DNA of 64,000 bases, from IMG/VR virus record IMGVR_UViG_3300017788_003020, positions 1-64,000 of that record. One strand, written 5' to 3'. The notes under the pieces were generated by a model. The model saw nothing but the letters and a program-made list of their open reading frames with translations, was not told where the DNA came from and ran no database searches. Positions 23,303 through 30,181 of this stretch are shown piece by piece (the first letter of the stretch is position 1; each line of letters opens with the position of its first letter). Position numbers and translations under genes: made by a program. Origin of the DNA: a virus.

Positions 23303-24379
23303 TCATCTGGGTAAAGAAAGAGCATGGGGTCTACTTTCATTTATAGATGAATTAGAAACTCTAACATAAGTTGCATTTGTATAAAGGCCAGATAACTTAT
23401 TCACACCTGAATAAGAGCAACCGCTCCCTATACTACCTATTATTGACCTCATAGAGTCTCTCAGAGCCCCTTTATATGGAACAACGGTAGAAACTCCCTC
23501 TGAGACAGAAACTCCCCCCAGCCAGTCTTCTTGGGCTTCTTTTGAAGCCATGCCTCTAAATTCCTTCATTGGCGAATTATAGCCATCTCGAATGAGTTCT
23601 CCTGGTGATTCATCATAACCACTCAATAAAGAACCAAGCATAACAGCAGAAGCACCAAATGCAAATGCTTTTACCATATCACCTGTATTTCTTATACCAC
23701 CATCTGCTATAATAGAATATAATCCATCTTTTTTATTAAAAATCTCTTCATGATGCTTACAATCCATAATAGAAGAAAGAGTAGGCATTCCGTGGCCTGT
23801 TACTATTCTTGTTGTGCAAGCACTACCGCCTCCTATCCCAACTCTAACTGAATCAGCACCAGCATTGATTAAATCAATATAAGCTTCATAGGTTGATACA
23901 TTACCGCACATGATATGAATATGAGGGTTAACTATTTTTCGAAGCTCTGTGACCGATTCTAATGCCCTTTTTGCATGTCCATTTGCAGTATCTATGCAGA
24001 TAACATTTGAACCAGCATCTAATAAACTATAGATTATAGATTTATCTTTTGCTTCCAATAAAGAAACAGCTATTCCTTTATTGCCCTCTACTTTTTTCAA
24101 ATTTTCTATTCTCTTTTCCACCTCCATGAATCTATGAATTATGCCAATAGCTCCAGCTTTACTTAATTCTTGAGCCATTTTATATTCACATACAGTATCC
24201 ATAGGAGATGCTATAATAGGAACTTTAAGAGAAATTATGGCTTTCTCATTTTTTTCATGACCTAATTTCATCTCTAAATCAACGGAAAAACGGCTTTCTA
24301 CGTTTGACTTAGATTGGGGGAGAAGTAAAACATCATCAAAACATAATGCTAATTCAGTTTGTAAATTCTTTTCTCTCAT
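23303..24379 (-). CDS. IMP dehydrogenase / GMP reductase family protein, without CBS domains
   Basis: 358 residues, the length of a catalytic barrel alone. Recognisable segments are ALCFDDVLLLPQ at the N-terminus, VPIIASPMDTVCEYKMA, GAIGIIHRF, NVICIDTANGHAKR, GADSVRVGIGGGSACTTRIVTGHG with the active-site Cys, IIADGGIRNTGDMVKAFAFGA and FRGMASKEAQ. These are shared by GuaB (IMP to XMP) and GuaC (GMP to IMP); the CBS regulatory pair of most GuaB proteins is missing. The GGGSACTTR loop differs slightly from the usual GPGSxCTTR. Either direction of purine conversion is possible, and I cannot decide. Divergent from the packaged-protein pair at 24512. Confidence 0.85.
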   Translation of the reverse strand: MREKNLQTELALCFDDVLLLPQSKSNVESRFSVDLEMKLGHEKNEKAIISLKVPIIASPMDTVCEYKMAQELSKAGAIGIIHRFMEVEKRIENLKKVEGNKGIAVSLLEAKDKSIIYSLLDAGSNVICIDTANGHAKRALESVTELRKIVNPHIHIMCGNVSTYEAYIDLINAGADSVRVGIGGGSACTTRIVTGHGMPTLSSIMDCKHHEEIFNKKDGLYSIIADGGIRNTGDMVKAFAFGASAVMLGSLLSGYDESPGELIRDGYNSPMKEFRGMASKEAQEDWLGGVSVSEGVSTVVPYKGALRDSMRSIIGSIGSGCSYSGVNKLSGLYTNATYVRVSNSSINESRPHALSLPR

Positions 24380-24467
24380 GTTTTTGTTTTGCTATTTTTA
24401 TGAAACATATCAGGTCTGTAGATTTATAGAGTTGTTCGGAAAGTTTGTTTATTCTTAAAAAAATTTA

Positions 24468-24476
24468 GATATATAG
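24468..24476 (+). promoter_or_regulatory. GATATATA element
   Basis: GATATATAG within TTTAGATATATAG, 35 nt before the leader-bearing gene at 24512. Confidence 0.45.
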
Positions 24477-24511
24477 GACTATAGATAAAAAACTAAAAAA
24501 ACCTTATTTTT

Positions 24512-24793
24512 ATGGGAAATGTTCTTAAATTCGAGGACTATGTTCTTAACGAAGCGAAGAAAACGGTATCTAAAGTAAATGTTAAAGAAGGAAAAATGCA
24601 TAAACTTTTGGGAGTTCCTTCTGGAGAAAAGATTGAAGACCATTACAAAACAGGTATGGAATTAGCAAAAGCTTTGGTTAAAGCTCTTAAAGGAGACCAG
24701 AAAAAAGCGGCTGGAATGCTTGCTTGGGCGGCTAATATCCAAAAGCGTGGAGATATTTTCGATAATGCTTTGGCCTCATTAAAAAAAATCTAA
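24512..24793 (+). CDS. Small basic leader-bearing protein
   Basis: 93 residues starting MGNVLKFEDYVLNEAKK, a shared-leader copy with an L-N-E site at residues 12-14. The rest, GVPSGEKIEDHYKTGMELAKALVKALKGDQKKAAGMLAWAANIQ, is helical and lysine-rich, as expected of a T4-type internal DNA-associated protein. It is 5 nt ahead of another leader-bearing gene, so the two likely form an operon of packaged proteins. Confidence 0.7.
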   Translation: MGNVLKFEDYVLNEAKKTVSKVNVKEGKMHKLLGVPSGEKIEDHYKTGMELAKALVKALKGDQKKAAGMLAWAANIQKRGDIFDNALASLKKI

Positions 24794-24798
24794 TAGAA

Positions 24799-25689
24799 AT
24801 GTCTGTATATTCATTTGAACAATGGAATCTTAACGAAAAATCAGGTAAAAAGAAAGCTACGCCTGAAAAAAGCTTGATGGACACCATCTCAAATCTTATG
24901 CCTAATAAGCAACCCGCAGTTTCTACTGAGGTAGCGAGGAGATTTAAGTTTTTAGATTTTGAAGAAAAGGAAAAAGGCGCAAAGACTGTTGAACAAATGA
25001 AACTAATAAAGGATGTAGATTTCTTTTTGAAAACTTTCAAATACATAGAGTCTTTGAAAGTTTTAGTTAATCCAGAAGTAGCGAAACAAGGATTGAACTT
25101 TGAAAATCAAATTCCAAATTACGCATATGATTATGGTAATTTACCTGACCTTATAAACTTGCCCGTTGATTTGACGAAATATATTGTTCGCTTCTTTATG
25201 ACGGCGGGTTTATCTAAAAGCGGTGCAGTTGCGTTGGCTGCTAACTTTTGGAAAGAATCGAGATTCAATCCGCATCAAAATCAAATTGGGGGAGGACCTG
25301 GATTTGGTTTAGCACAATGGGGCAAAACGGATAGATGGAGTAGATTCGTTAACTCTTTCCTTTCGGTGTTTAGAAGCTCAGACCCAAAGTTCTCTTCTAT
25401 GAATAAAGAAGATTTAGATGCACAATTAAGTTATACGATATATGAACTAAAGACATTCTATAATGATGTATATTTAGAACTATTGAAGCCATATAGATTA
25501 GAGTCAAAGGTTATCTTGATTATGAAGAAATATGAAGTATGTAGAGATAGAGATAAACCAGAGGAACAAAGAGAAAGATTTGACATATCAAAGAACATAG
25601 CTGTTATTATAGCTTTTGACCATTGGATAGATATTATAGAGAAGTCTATTTTTGTTTTGAAAGATTTAGACTTAGGGAAATTCTATTAA
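24799..25689 (+). CDS. Phage tail-type lysozyme with capsid-targeting-like N-terminus
   Basis: 296 residues starting MSVYSFEQWNLNEKSGKK, a shared-leader copy with L-N-E. The catalytic part begins near residue 128: YIVRFFMTAGLSKSGAVALAANFWKESRFNPHQN, then GPGFGLAQWGKTDRWSRF, the hallmark of the phage tail lysozyme family; the Glu in WKESRF is the likely catalytic acid. The gp5-like hub protein at 46016 lacks a lysozyme domain, so this may supply the entry lysozyme in trans, or be ejected into the host. The ~120-residue N-terminal spacer is not assigned. Confidence 0.75.
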   Translation: MSVYSFEQWNLNEKSGKKKATPEKSLMDTISNLMPNKQPAVSTEVARRFKFLDFEEKEKGAKTVEQMKLIKDVDFFLKTFKYIESLKVLVNPEVAKQGLNFENQIPNYAYDYGNLPDLINLPVDLTKYIVRFFMTAGLSKSGAVALAANFWKESRFNPHQNQIGGGPGFGLAQWGKTDRWSRFVNSFLSVFRSSDPKFSSMNKEDLDAQLSYTIYELKTFYNDVYLELLKPYRLESKVILIMKKYEVCRDRDKPEEQRERFDISKNIAVIIAFDHWIDIIEKSIFVLKDLDLGKFY

Positions 25690-25711
25690 AATTAATAGAC
25701 CGCGAAAACAC

Positions 25712-25742
25712 TTGCTTTTTATCGAATATTCCTTTATATTTG
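25712..25742 (+). promoter_or_regulatory. Bacteroidota-type promoter P1 upstream of HU gene
   Basis: TTG (25712-25714), 20 nt, TATATTTG (25735-25742). Confidence 0.75.
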
Positions 25743-25822
25743 TGTTATGAAAGAAATTTTAATCTATTTTATGCTCTAAAATGTCGAAAATCACCAAAAA
25801 GAAAAAAAGTTTCAGATTTTCC

Positions 25823-25852
25823 TTGCTTTATCGAAAAAACCCCTTATATTTG
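25823..25852 (+). promoter_or_regulatory. Bacteroidota-type promoter P2 upstream of HU gene
   Basis: TTG (25823-25825), 19 nt, TATATTTG (25845-25852). The two promoter regions share CTTGCTTT-x-ATCGAA and look like a local duplication. Confidence 0.75.
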
Positions 25853-25952
25853 CAGTTGTGAATCGGAAAGTTGATATACAGAACGAAAGAATTTTTAACA
25901 ATACATATACCAAAATGGTATAATTTTCATTTTCATTTTTTGGAGTTATTTT

Positions 25953-26237
25953 ATGAATAAGACAGAATTGATTAAATCAATCGTCGAAAAGTCTGGTCAA
26001 GACAAAAAAACAGTAGATGCTGTTTTAGGTGCTCTTGATGAAATCGTGAAGACAAGTGCTTCTAATGGAGACTCAGTCCCAGTAGCAGGTCTTGGAATCT
26101 TCAAGGTCTCTGATAGACCTGCGAGAACAGCACGCAATCCTATGACTGGTGAGACTGTTCAAGTCCCAGCAAAAAGAGTTGCGAAATTTGCAGTATCAAA
26201 ATCCCTCAAGGATATTGTTGCTGGAAATTCTAAATAA
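25953..26237 (+). CDS. HU/IHF-family DNA-bending protein
   Basis: 94 residues, the normal HU length. It begins MNKTELIKSIVEKSGQDKKTVDAVL, continues with VPVAGLGIFKVSDRPARTARNPMTGE (the DNA-binding arm with the RNP tip motif) and ends in VAKFAVSKSLKDIV. HU bends DNA non-specifically and may compact or remodel the phage genome or support replication and packaging. It is driven by two tandem host-type promoters, a sign of strong early expression, and ends at a hairpin terminator. Confidence 0.95.
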   Translation: MNKTELIKSIVEKSGQDKKTVDAVLGALDEIVKTSASNGDSVPVAGLGIFKVSDRPARTARNPMTGETVQVPAKRVAKFAVSKSLKDIVAGNSK

Positions 26238-26251
26238 ATAAGATGGGGCTT

Positions 26252-26275
26252 TTCTTCATCGAAGAAGAGCCCTAT
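26252..26275 (+). terminator. Probable terminator after HU gene
   Basis: GGGCTTTTCTTC / GAAGAAGAGCCC hairpin; the tail is only moderately T-rich. Confidence 0.55.
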
Positions 26276-26369
26276 ACTTTACCCCACCTGTATAACTTCG
26301 GACAAAGTTATATTGAACCTCAAATAGTCCACTATATTAATATTGTATTTGTAATTAGGTAAAAACACT

Positions 26370-27377
26370 ATGGAAAATCAAACAAAAAATCAGAGAAATT
26401 TGAAAATTGGCGTATTTTATGATGGTAATTTCGTAAATCATGTTTCAGATTATTACGCATTTAGACATCCAATAAAAAGTAGGCTATCTCTAAAGGGATT
26501 GGAAGAATATATCATAGCCGAAATAGCAAAAAGAGAAAATTTGGATTCTACTTTTAATTGTAAAATTATTGAATCACATGTGTATAGAGGGCGCTCAACA
26601 GCCCGAGAAGCAGATGAAAGAGATGTTCTCTATGGAGAACGTGTATTTGATGATGCTTGTATGTATGATGGGATTACTACCCACTATCTTCCTATCAAAA
26701 TCCAAAATGGAAGAATTCAAAATAAAGGTATAGATGTTTGGATGGCATTGGATGCATATGAATTAACATCTATGAAAGATTTGGATGTAGTTGTATTGGT
26801 GACAAGCGATACTGACTTCAAACCGCTTATTAGAAAATTGCACTCTTTGAATGCTAAAACATTGCTTTTAGGTTGGAATTTTGAATGGGAAGGAGAAGGT
26901 GGCCCTTATATTTCAAGAACATCGAGAGAATTGACAGAATCTGTTAATTGGTTTATTGATGTTGCATCAAAGGTTAATGAAGATTCAGAAGGAATGAAGA
27001 AAATTTTTGTTCCAAAGATAGAAAGAGAATATAAAGAAAATTCAGAAGAGTATTCAACTCAAACATATTCTGCAAGACAAAGATTTTCAAAATACCCTAA
27101 GCCAGATGAAGTTCAAAATTCAGATATTCCTTTTGACCCAGATAATAGAATAGAGTCTGAGATTTTGAATATAAAGAATGGTTTTGGTTTTATATTATAT
27201 CCACCGAGTAATATATTCTTCCACGCCTCAGATGTTATAGACGGAGCCTTTAATCATTTAGAAGAAGGCGATGCTGTGGAATTTCAAATTTATACAAAAC
27301 CGAATGGTGAGATAGTAGCAAAGCATATTAAGCTATTATTCGGTAATGATGGAATGAATCATAGTTATTCTATGTGA
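26370..27377 (+). CDS. NYN-domain (LabA-like) ribonuclease fused to a cold-shock-type domain
   Basis: 335 residues. The N-terminal ~195 residues have LKIGVFYDGNF, DVWMALDAYELTSMKDLDVVVLVTSDTDFKPLIRKLHSLNAKTLLLGW; the D residues in YDGN, KGIDVWMALD and TSDTDF are the acidic site of NYN/PIN-like nucleases. A charged linker leads to residues ~255-330, IESEILNIKNGFGFILYPPSNIFFHASDV, then EEGDAVEFQIYTKPNGE, a cold-shock-like OB fold (G-F-G-F-I, F-F-H-x-S/A). The whole predicts an RNA-binding ribonuclease. It follows HU on the same strand. Which RNA it cuts is unknown. Confidence 0.75.
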   Translation: MENQTKNQRNLKIGVFYDGNFVNHVSDYYAFRHPIKSRLSLKGLEEYIIAEIAKRENLDSTFNCKIIESHVYRGRSTAREADERDVLYGERVFDDACMYDGITTHYLPIKIQNGRIQNKGIDVWMALDAYELTSMKDLDVVVLVTSDTDFKPLIRKLHSLNAKTLLLGWNFEWEGEGGPYISRTSRELTESVNWFIDVASKVNEDSEGMKKIFVPKIEREYKENSEEYSTQTYSARQRFSKYPKPDEVQNSDIPFDPDNRIESEILNIKNGFGFILYPPSNIFFHASDVIDGAFNHLEEGDAVEFQIYTKPNGEIVAKHIKLLFGNDGMNHSYSM

Positions 27378-27410
27378 TGGCTTCCCACAATCACCACCAC
27401 TAAGACAAAA

Positions 27411-27441
27411 AAACCCATTCAGTTATCTGATTGGGTTTTTT
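27411..27441. terminator. Bidirectional terminator
   Basis: AAACCCA-T-TCAG / CTGA-T-TGGGTTT stem with one mismatch and T runs; it overlaps the stop codon of the convergent gene. Confidence 0.75.
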
Positions 27442-28718
27442 GTTATTATTCCTAATCCGTTGTATAAAGGATAATAGTAGTAATGCATGTTATATTTTCT
27501 TGCCAAGTCTTTTACTGCCACATTTACTTCTTCAAAGCTAACAACATCATGAAAAACAACAAAATCAGAATGTTTCAAAGCCCAATCTCCAGCTGAGAAT
27601 GTGTTTTTATAATCATGGATTATATCAATATGGACAAAATCAAATCTTTCTTCATCTGCTATTGTTTTAGACCATGATTCCCAATCTGATTTGATTAAGG
27701 TTATATTTGAGAAGTCTCTTAAACATTCTTTTGTATGTTCGAAGTGATTTTCTTTTACTCCACTATGTATGTCGCCAGTGAATGTATCGATTCCTATAAC
27801 TTCTTTGAAGCAACCAGAGAATACGGATGTGCTATATCCCCACTCTACTCCAAATTCTAATGCTTTATTCGGATTGATATTAAAATCCCGAATCATAGGC
27901 TCCATTATTCTCTCAAGACCAACCCAAGCAGATATAACATCATACTTAGGCTTATTCCAAGATTCTTCAATTGTTTTATACTCTATTCTTTCTATTTCTT
28001 TATACTCTTCAAATTCTATGTAATTGTCAAATGTATATTCTTTCTCATAATGATTTACATTAGAATTATGGGCTTCATACATTCTGGCATTATCTCCGCT
28101 ACCAATCCAAAACTCAGAATAAACTCTGTCATCTTTTCTTCCGAGGTCTTCAAGAAAATATTCTTTTTTTAACGATGAAAGATATTTTGTAGTTGCCCAC
28201 CAAAAATTACCGCTATAGTGGATGTGATAACCATAATAATCATTAGCTTCTCTTAGATTTACACCATAAGAATCCCACAAACCACTGGACAGAACTACTT
28301 CTGCGTTTTTCCATAAGTTTATGTTGAAATGTTCCATGTACTTACGCCAAGCGATTTGTTTTCTCCTAAAACTTCCAGATAAAGAATAGTCTTCTTCAAG
28401 AAAATACGATATTCCTTTTGTATGCATATAGAGAATCATTTCATTCTCTTCTCTTTCTTTTGCAAATTCATTTATTCTTGATAAAGTAGTTCTTTCTGCT
28501 AAATATTCATTTTCATCCAGAATAACTTTTATTTTTTCAAATTTTGAAGTTAAATTCAAAAGCCACTCTAAATTACTTTTATCTGAACATAAAAGTATTA
28601 TGTTTAAGGATTCTATTTTATCATAAAGGCCACTTTCAAATACTCTTGAAAGTTGTTCCTGAACTAAATCGCACCAGTTAAATCTGGGAAAAATATGATA
28701 GAATATGTGTTTTTTCAT
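27423..28718 (-). CDS. Glycosyltransferase-like domain fused to SAM-dependent methyltransferase
   Basis: 431 residues in two parts. Residues 1-~245 resemble a small GT-A-like glycosyltransferase (FYHIFPRFNWCDLVQEQL, ILYMHTKGISYF, YYGYHIHYSGNFWWATTKYLSSL). Residues ~275-431 form a class I methyltransferase: ALEFGVEWGYSTSVFSGCF (motif I), EVIGIDTFTGD, FDFVHIDIIHDYKNTFSAGDWAL and FVVFHDVVSF. The pair suggests that one protein adds and O-methylates a sugar, or acts on a methylated glycan. Other glycan genes in this window (12605, 36891, 51423) point the same way. Acceptor unknown. Confidence 0.7.
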   Translation of the reverse strand: MKKHIFYHIFPRFNWCDLVQEQLSRVFESGLYDKIESLNIILLCSDKSNLEWLLNLTSKFEKIKVILDENEYLAERTTLSRINEFAKEREENEMILYMHTKGISYFLEEDYSLSGSFRRKQIAWRKYMEHFNINLWKNAEVVLSSGLWDSYGVNLREANDYYGYHIHYSGNFWWATTKYLSSLKKEYFLEDLGRKDDRVYSEFWIGSGDNARMYEAHNSNVNHYEKEYTFDNYIEFEEYKEIERIEYKTIEESWNKPKYDVISAWVGLERIMEPMIRDFNINPNKALEFGVEWGYSTSVFSGCFKEVIGIDTFTGDIHSGVKENHFEHTKECLRDFSNITLIKSDWESWSKTIADEERFDFVHIDIIHDYKNTFSAGDWALKHSDFVVFHDVVSFEEVNVAVKDLARKYNMHYYYYPLYNGLGIITKNPIR

Positions 28719-29070
28719 GTTACTTTTACTTTTATATTTTATTTATTATAGTTTTAGATTAAGTATTGTTCAAAATTAAAATGAAAGTCAAAAAATGGAA
28801 ATTCCTACTTAAAAATAGGGATATATATGAGATATAAAATAAATTAAAAAAGTCACATGCTTAACTTTATTGTAACTCATAAGGTTAAGAGTATAAACGG
28901 GATATGATTAAAAAAGTAATGCCCCAGTGATGTTTTTGAATGTAATCGGGAAAATAACGGATATGAATGATTACATTTATTCAGAAAAATAAGGTCAAAT
29001 GGCTAAATTTTTCATTTTAAGTAAACTATATTTCACTATATAGTAGTTAAAAATTATCAGGGCATAATAT
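28719..29070. other. Gene-free stretch
   Basis: 352 AT-rich bases between divergent genes. Only short frames of under 20 codons were found, no clear terminator, tRNA or consensus promoter. Near 29036 a CACTATATAGTAG sequence resembles the TATATAG part of the GATATATA element and may serve the gene at 29071. Confidence 0.5.
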
Positions 29071-29496
29071 ATGGAACTTGATGAAAACACTCGAATGTGT
29101 TTAGGTATAGGAATAATAGGCTCTAAAAATTTCAAAGATTCTGATTTAATTCATGCTTGGCTGGATAGATTACATAAAGAATTAGGCCCATTTGACAAAA
29201 TCATCATAGGTGGTGTTGGTGGAACTGATAGCTTTGCACAGAGCTGGGCTAAAAAGAATGGAATAGATATAAAGGTTTATTATGCCGATTGGTCAAACTA
29301 TGGGAAAAAGGCTGTTTATGTTAGAAATATTTTCATAGTTGAGCACTCCGATATTTTAGTTTCATTCTGGGATGGAGACTCTAAAGATTCTGCACATGCT
29401 ATACGGATAGCAAGGGTTTCAAACAAACCTCTCTTAGTAATTTCAGAAAGAGGAGAAATAAACGAAATTCTCTCAAACATAAAACTTTCTGATTAA
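29071..29496 (+). CDS. SLOG / YspA-like (DUF2493-type) nucleotide-binding protein
   Basis: 141 residues. CLGIGIIGSKNFKDSDLIHAWLDRL, IIIGGVGGTDSFAQSWAKKNGIDIKVYYADWSNYGKKA and ILVSFWDGDSKDSAHAIRIARVSNKPL follow the order of the short Rossmann-like YspA/DUF2493 proteins of the SLOG superfamily (G-S-R/K-x-F, GG-x-x-G-x-D, A-x-x-R-N, W-D-G-x-S). They are thought to bind nucleotide derivatives. Its C-terminus overlaps the first of three direct repeats reading AAACTTT(T)CTGATT. Confidence 0.75.
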   Translation: MELDENTRMCLGIGIIGSKNFKDSDLIHAWLDRLHKELGPFDKIIIGGVGGTDSFAQSWAKKNGIDIKVYYADWSNYGKKAVYVRNIFIVEHSDILVSFWDGDSKDSAHAIRIARVSNKPLLVISERGEINEILSNIKLSD

Positions 29497-29536
29497 ACTA
29501 AACTTTTCTGATTGGATTAAACTTTTTCTGATTCAA
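29484..29536 (+). repeat. Three imperfect direct repeats, ~20 bp
   Basis: AAACTTTCTGATT, AAACTTTTCTGATT and AAACTTTTTCTGATT recur about every 20 bp, starting in the last codons of the SLOG gene and running toward the structured element at 29566. They could bind a regulator or come from slippage. Confidence 0.6.
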
Positions 29537-29565
29537 CTCTATAATAGGTAATTCTCATGCTAATT

Positions 29566-29706
29566 GCGAGTTAGTTTGAAAATATAAACCGCGAGCTGAT
29601 TAAGATTCTTTTTACTCCGTTTGAGTCTTTGTCAAATCTAACATTGCCCTGATGCCAAGATTTATAGCGAGTTTATATTTAATCAAAAACTAACTCGCAT
29701 TTTTTT
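29566..29706 (+). ncRNA. Candidate structured RNA element before the dCMP deaminase gene
   Basis: A perfect 12-bp outer stem GCGAGTTAGTTT (29566-29577) / AAACTAACTCGC (29687-29698) is followed by seven T. Inside it a 10-bp stem AAATATAAAC (29580-29589) / GTTTATATTT (29671-29680) adds to the rod, enclosing an ~80-nt core with smaller pairs (AGATT/AATCT, ACTC/GAGT). The element ends 12 nt before the ATG at 29719. It could be a stand-alone ncRNA with its own terminator, or a leader that controls the deaminase. No known riboswitch class was recognised. Confidence 0.6.
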
Positions 29707-29718
29707 AAAAATTGACAT

Positions 29719-30147
29719 ATGGATACACGACCAAATTGGGACGAATACTTTTTAGATATTGCAGAAAAGGTTGCAACTCGCTCTACTTGTTTAAGATTAA
29801 AGGTAGGTTCTGTTCTTGTGGCAGAAGATAATAGAATTTTAGCAACGGGGTATAATGGTTCTCCGAAGGGAACTCCACACTGCATAGAAGTAGGATGTCT
29901 AAAAAATGAAGAAGGAAGATGTATAAGAACAATACACGCTGAGATAAATGCTATTCTTTCTGTTGATATGCATGTAAGAAAAAACAGTATTCTTTATTGT
30001 ACACATGAGCCTTGTGAAAACTGCACGAAATCTATTATTCAAGCTGGAATAAAAAAGGTCGTTTTTAAGAATTCCTATTCACATCCAAACTCAGCAAATT
30101 CTTATTTCAATCCTTATTTAGAGTGGATTCAATACAAAAAAGACTAA
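29719..30147 (+). CDS. dCMP deaminase
   Basis: 142 residues. The zinc site is given by TIHAEINAI (HAE, near residue 74) and HEPCENCTKSIIQAGIKKVVF (PCxxC, near residue 98), with a further Cys/His-bearing stretch GTPHCIEVGCLKNEEGRCIRT as in T4 Cd and ComEB-type enzymes, where an extra zinc is bound. It makes dUMP from dCMP for thymidylate synthesis. The gene is preceded by a structured RNA element and ends at a bidirectional terminator. Confidence 0.9.
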   Translation: MDTRPNWDEYFLDIAEKVATRSTCLRLKVGSVLVAEDNRILATGYNGSPKGTPHCIEVGCLKNEEGRCIRTIHAEINAILSVDMHVRKNSILYCTHEPCENCTKSIIQAGIKKVVFKNSYSHPNSANSYFNPYLEWIQYKKD

Positions 30148-30152
30148 AACAA

Positions 30153-30180
30153 AAAAGCCAATCTTTCGATTGGCTTTTTC
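30153..30180. terminator. Bidirectional terminator
   Basis: AAAGCCAATC, TTTC loop, GATTGGCTTT with T/A runs on both sides; separates the dCMP deaminase and clpC genes. Confidence 0.85.
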
Positions 30181-30181
30181 T

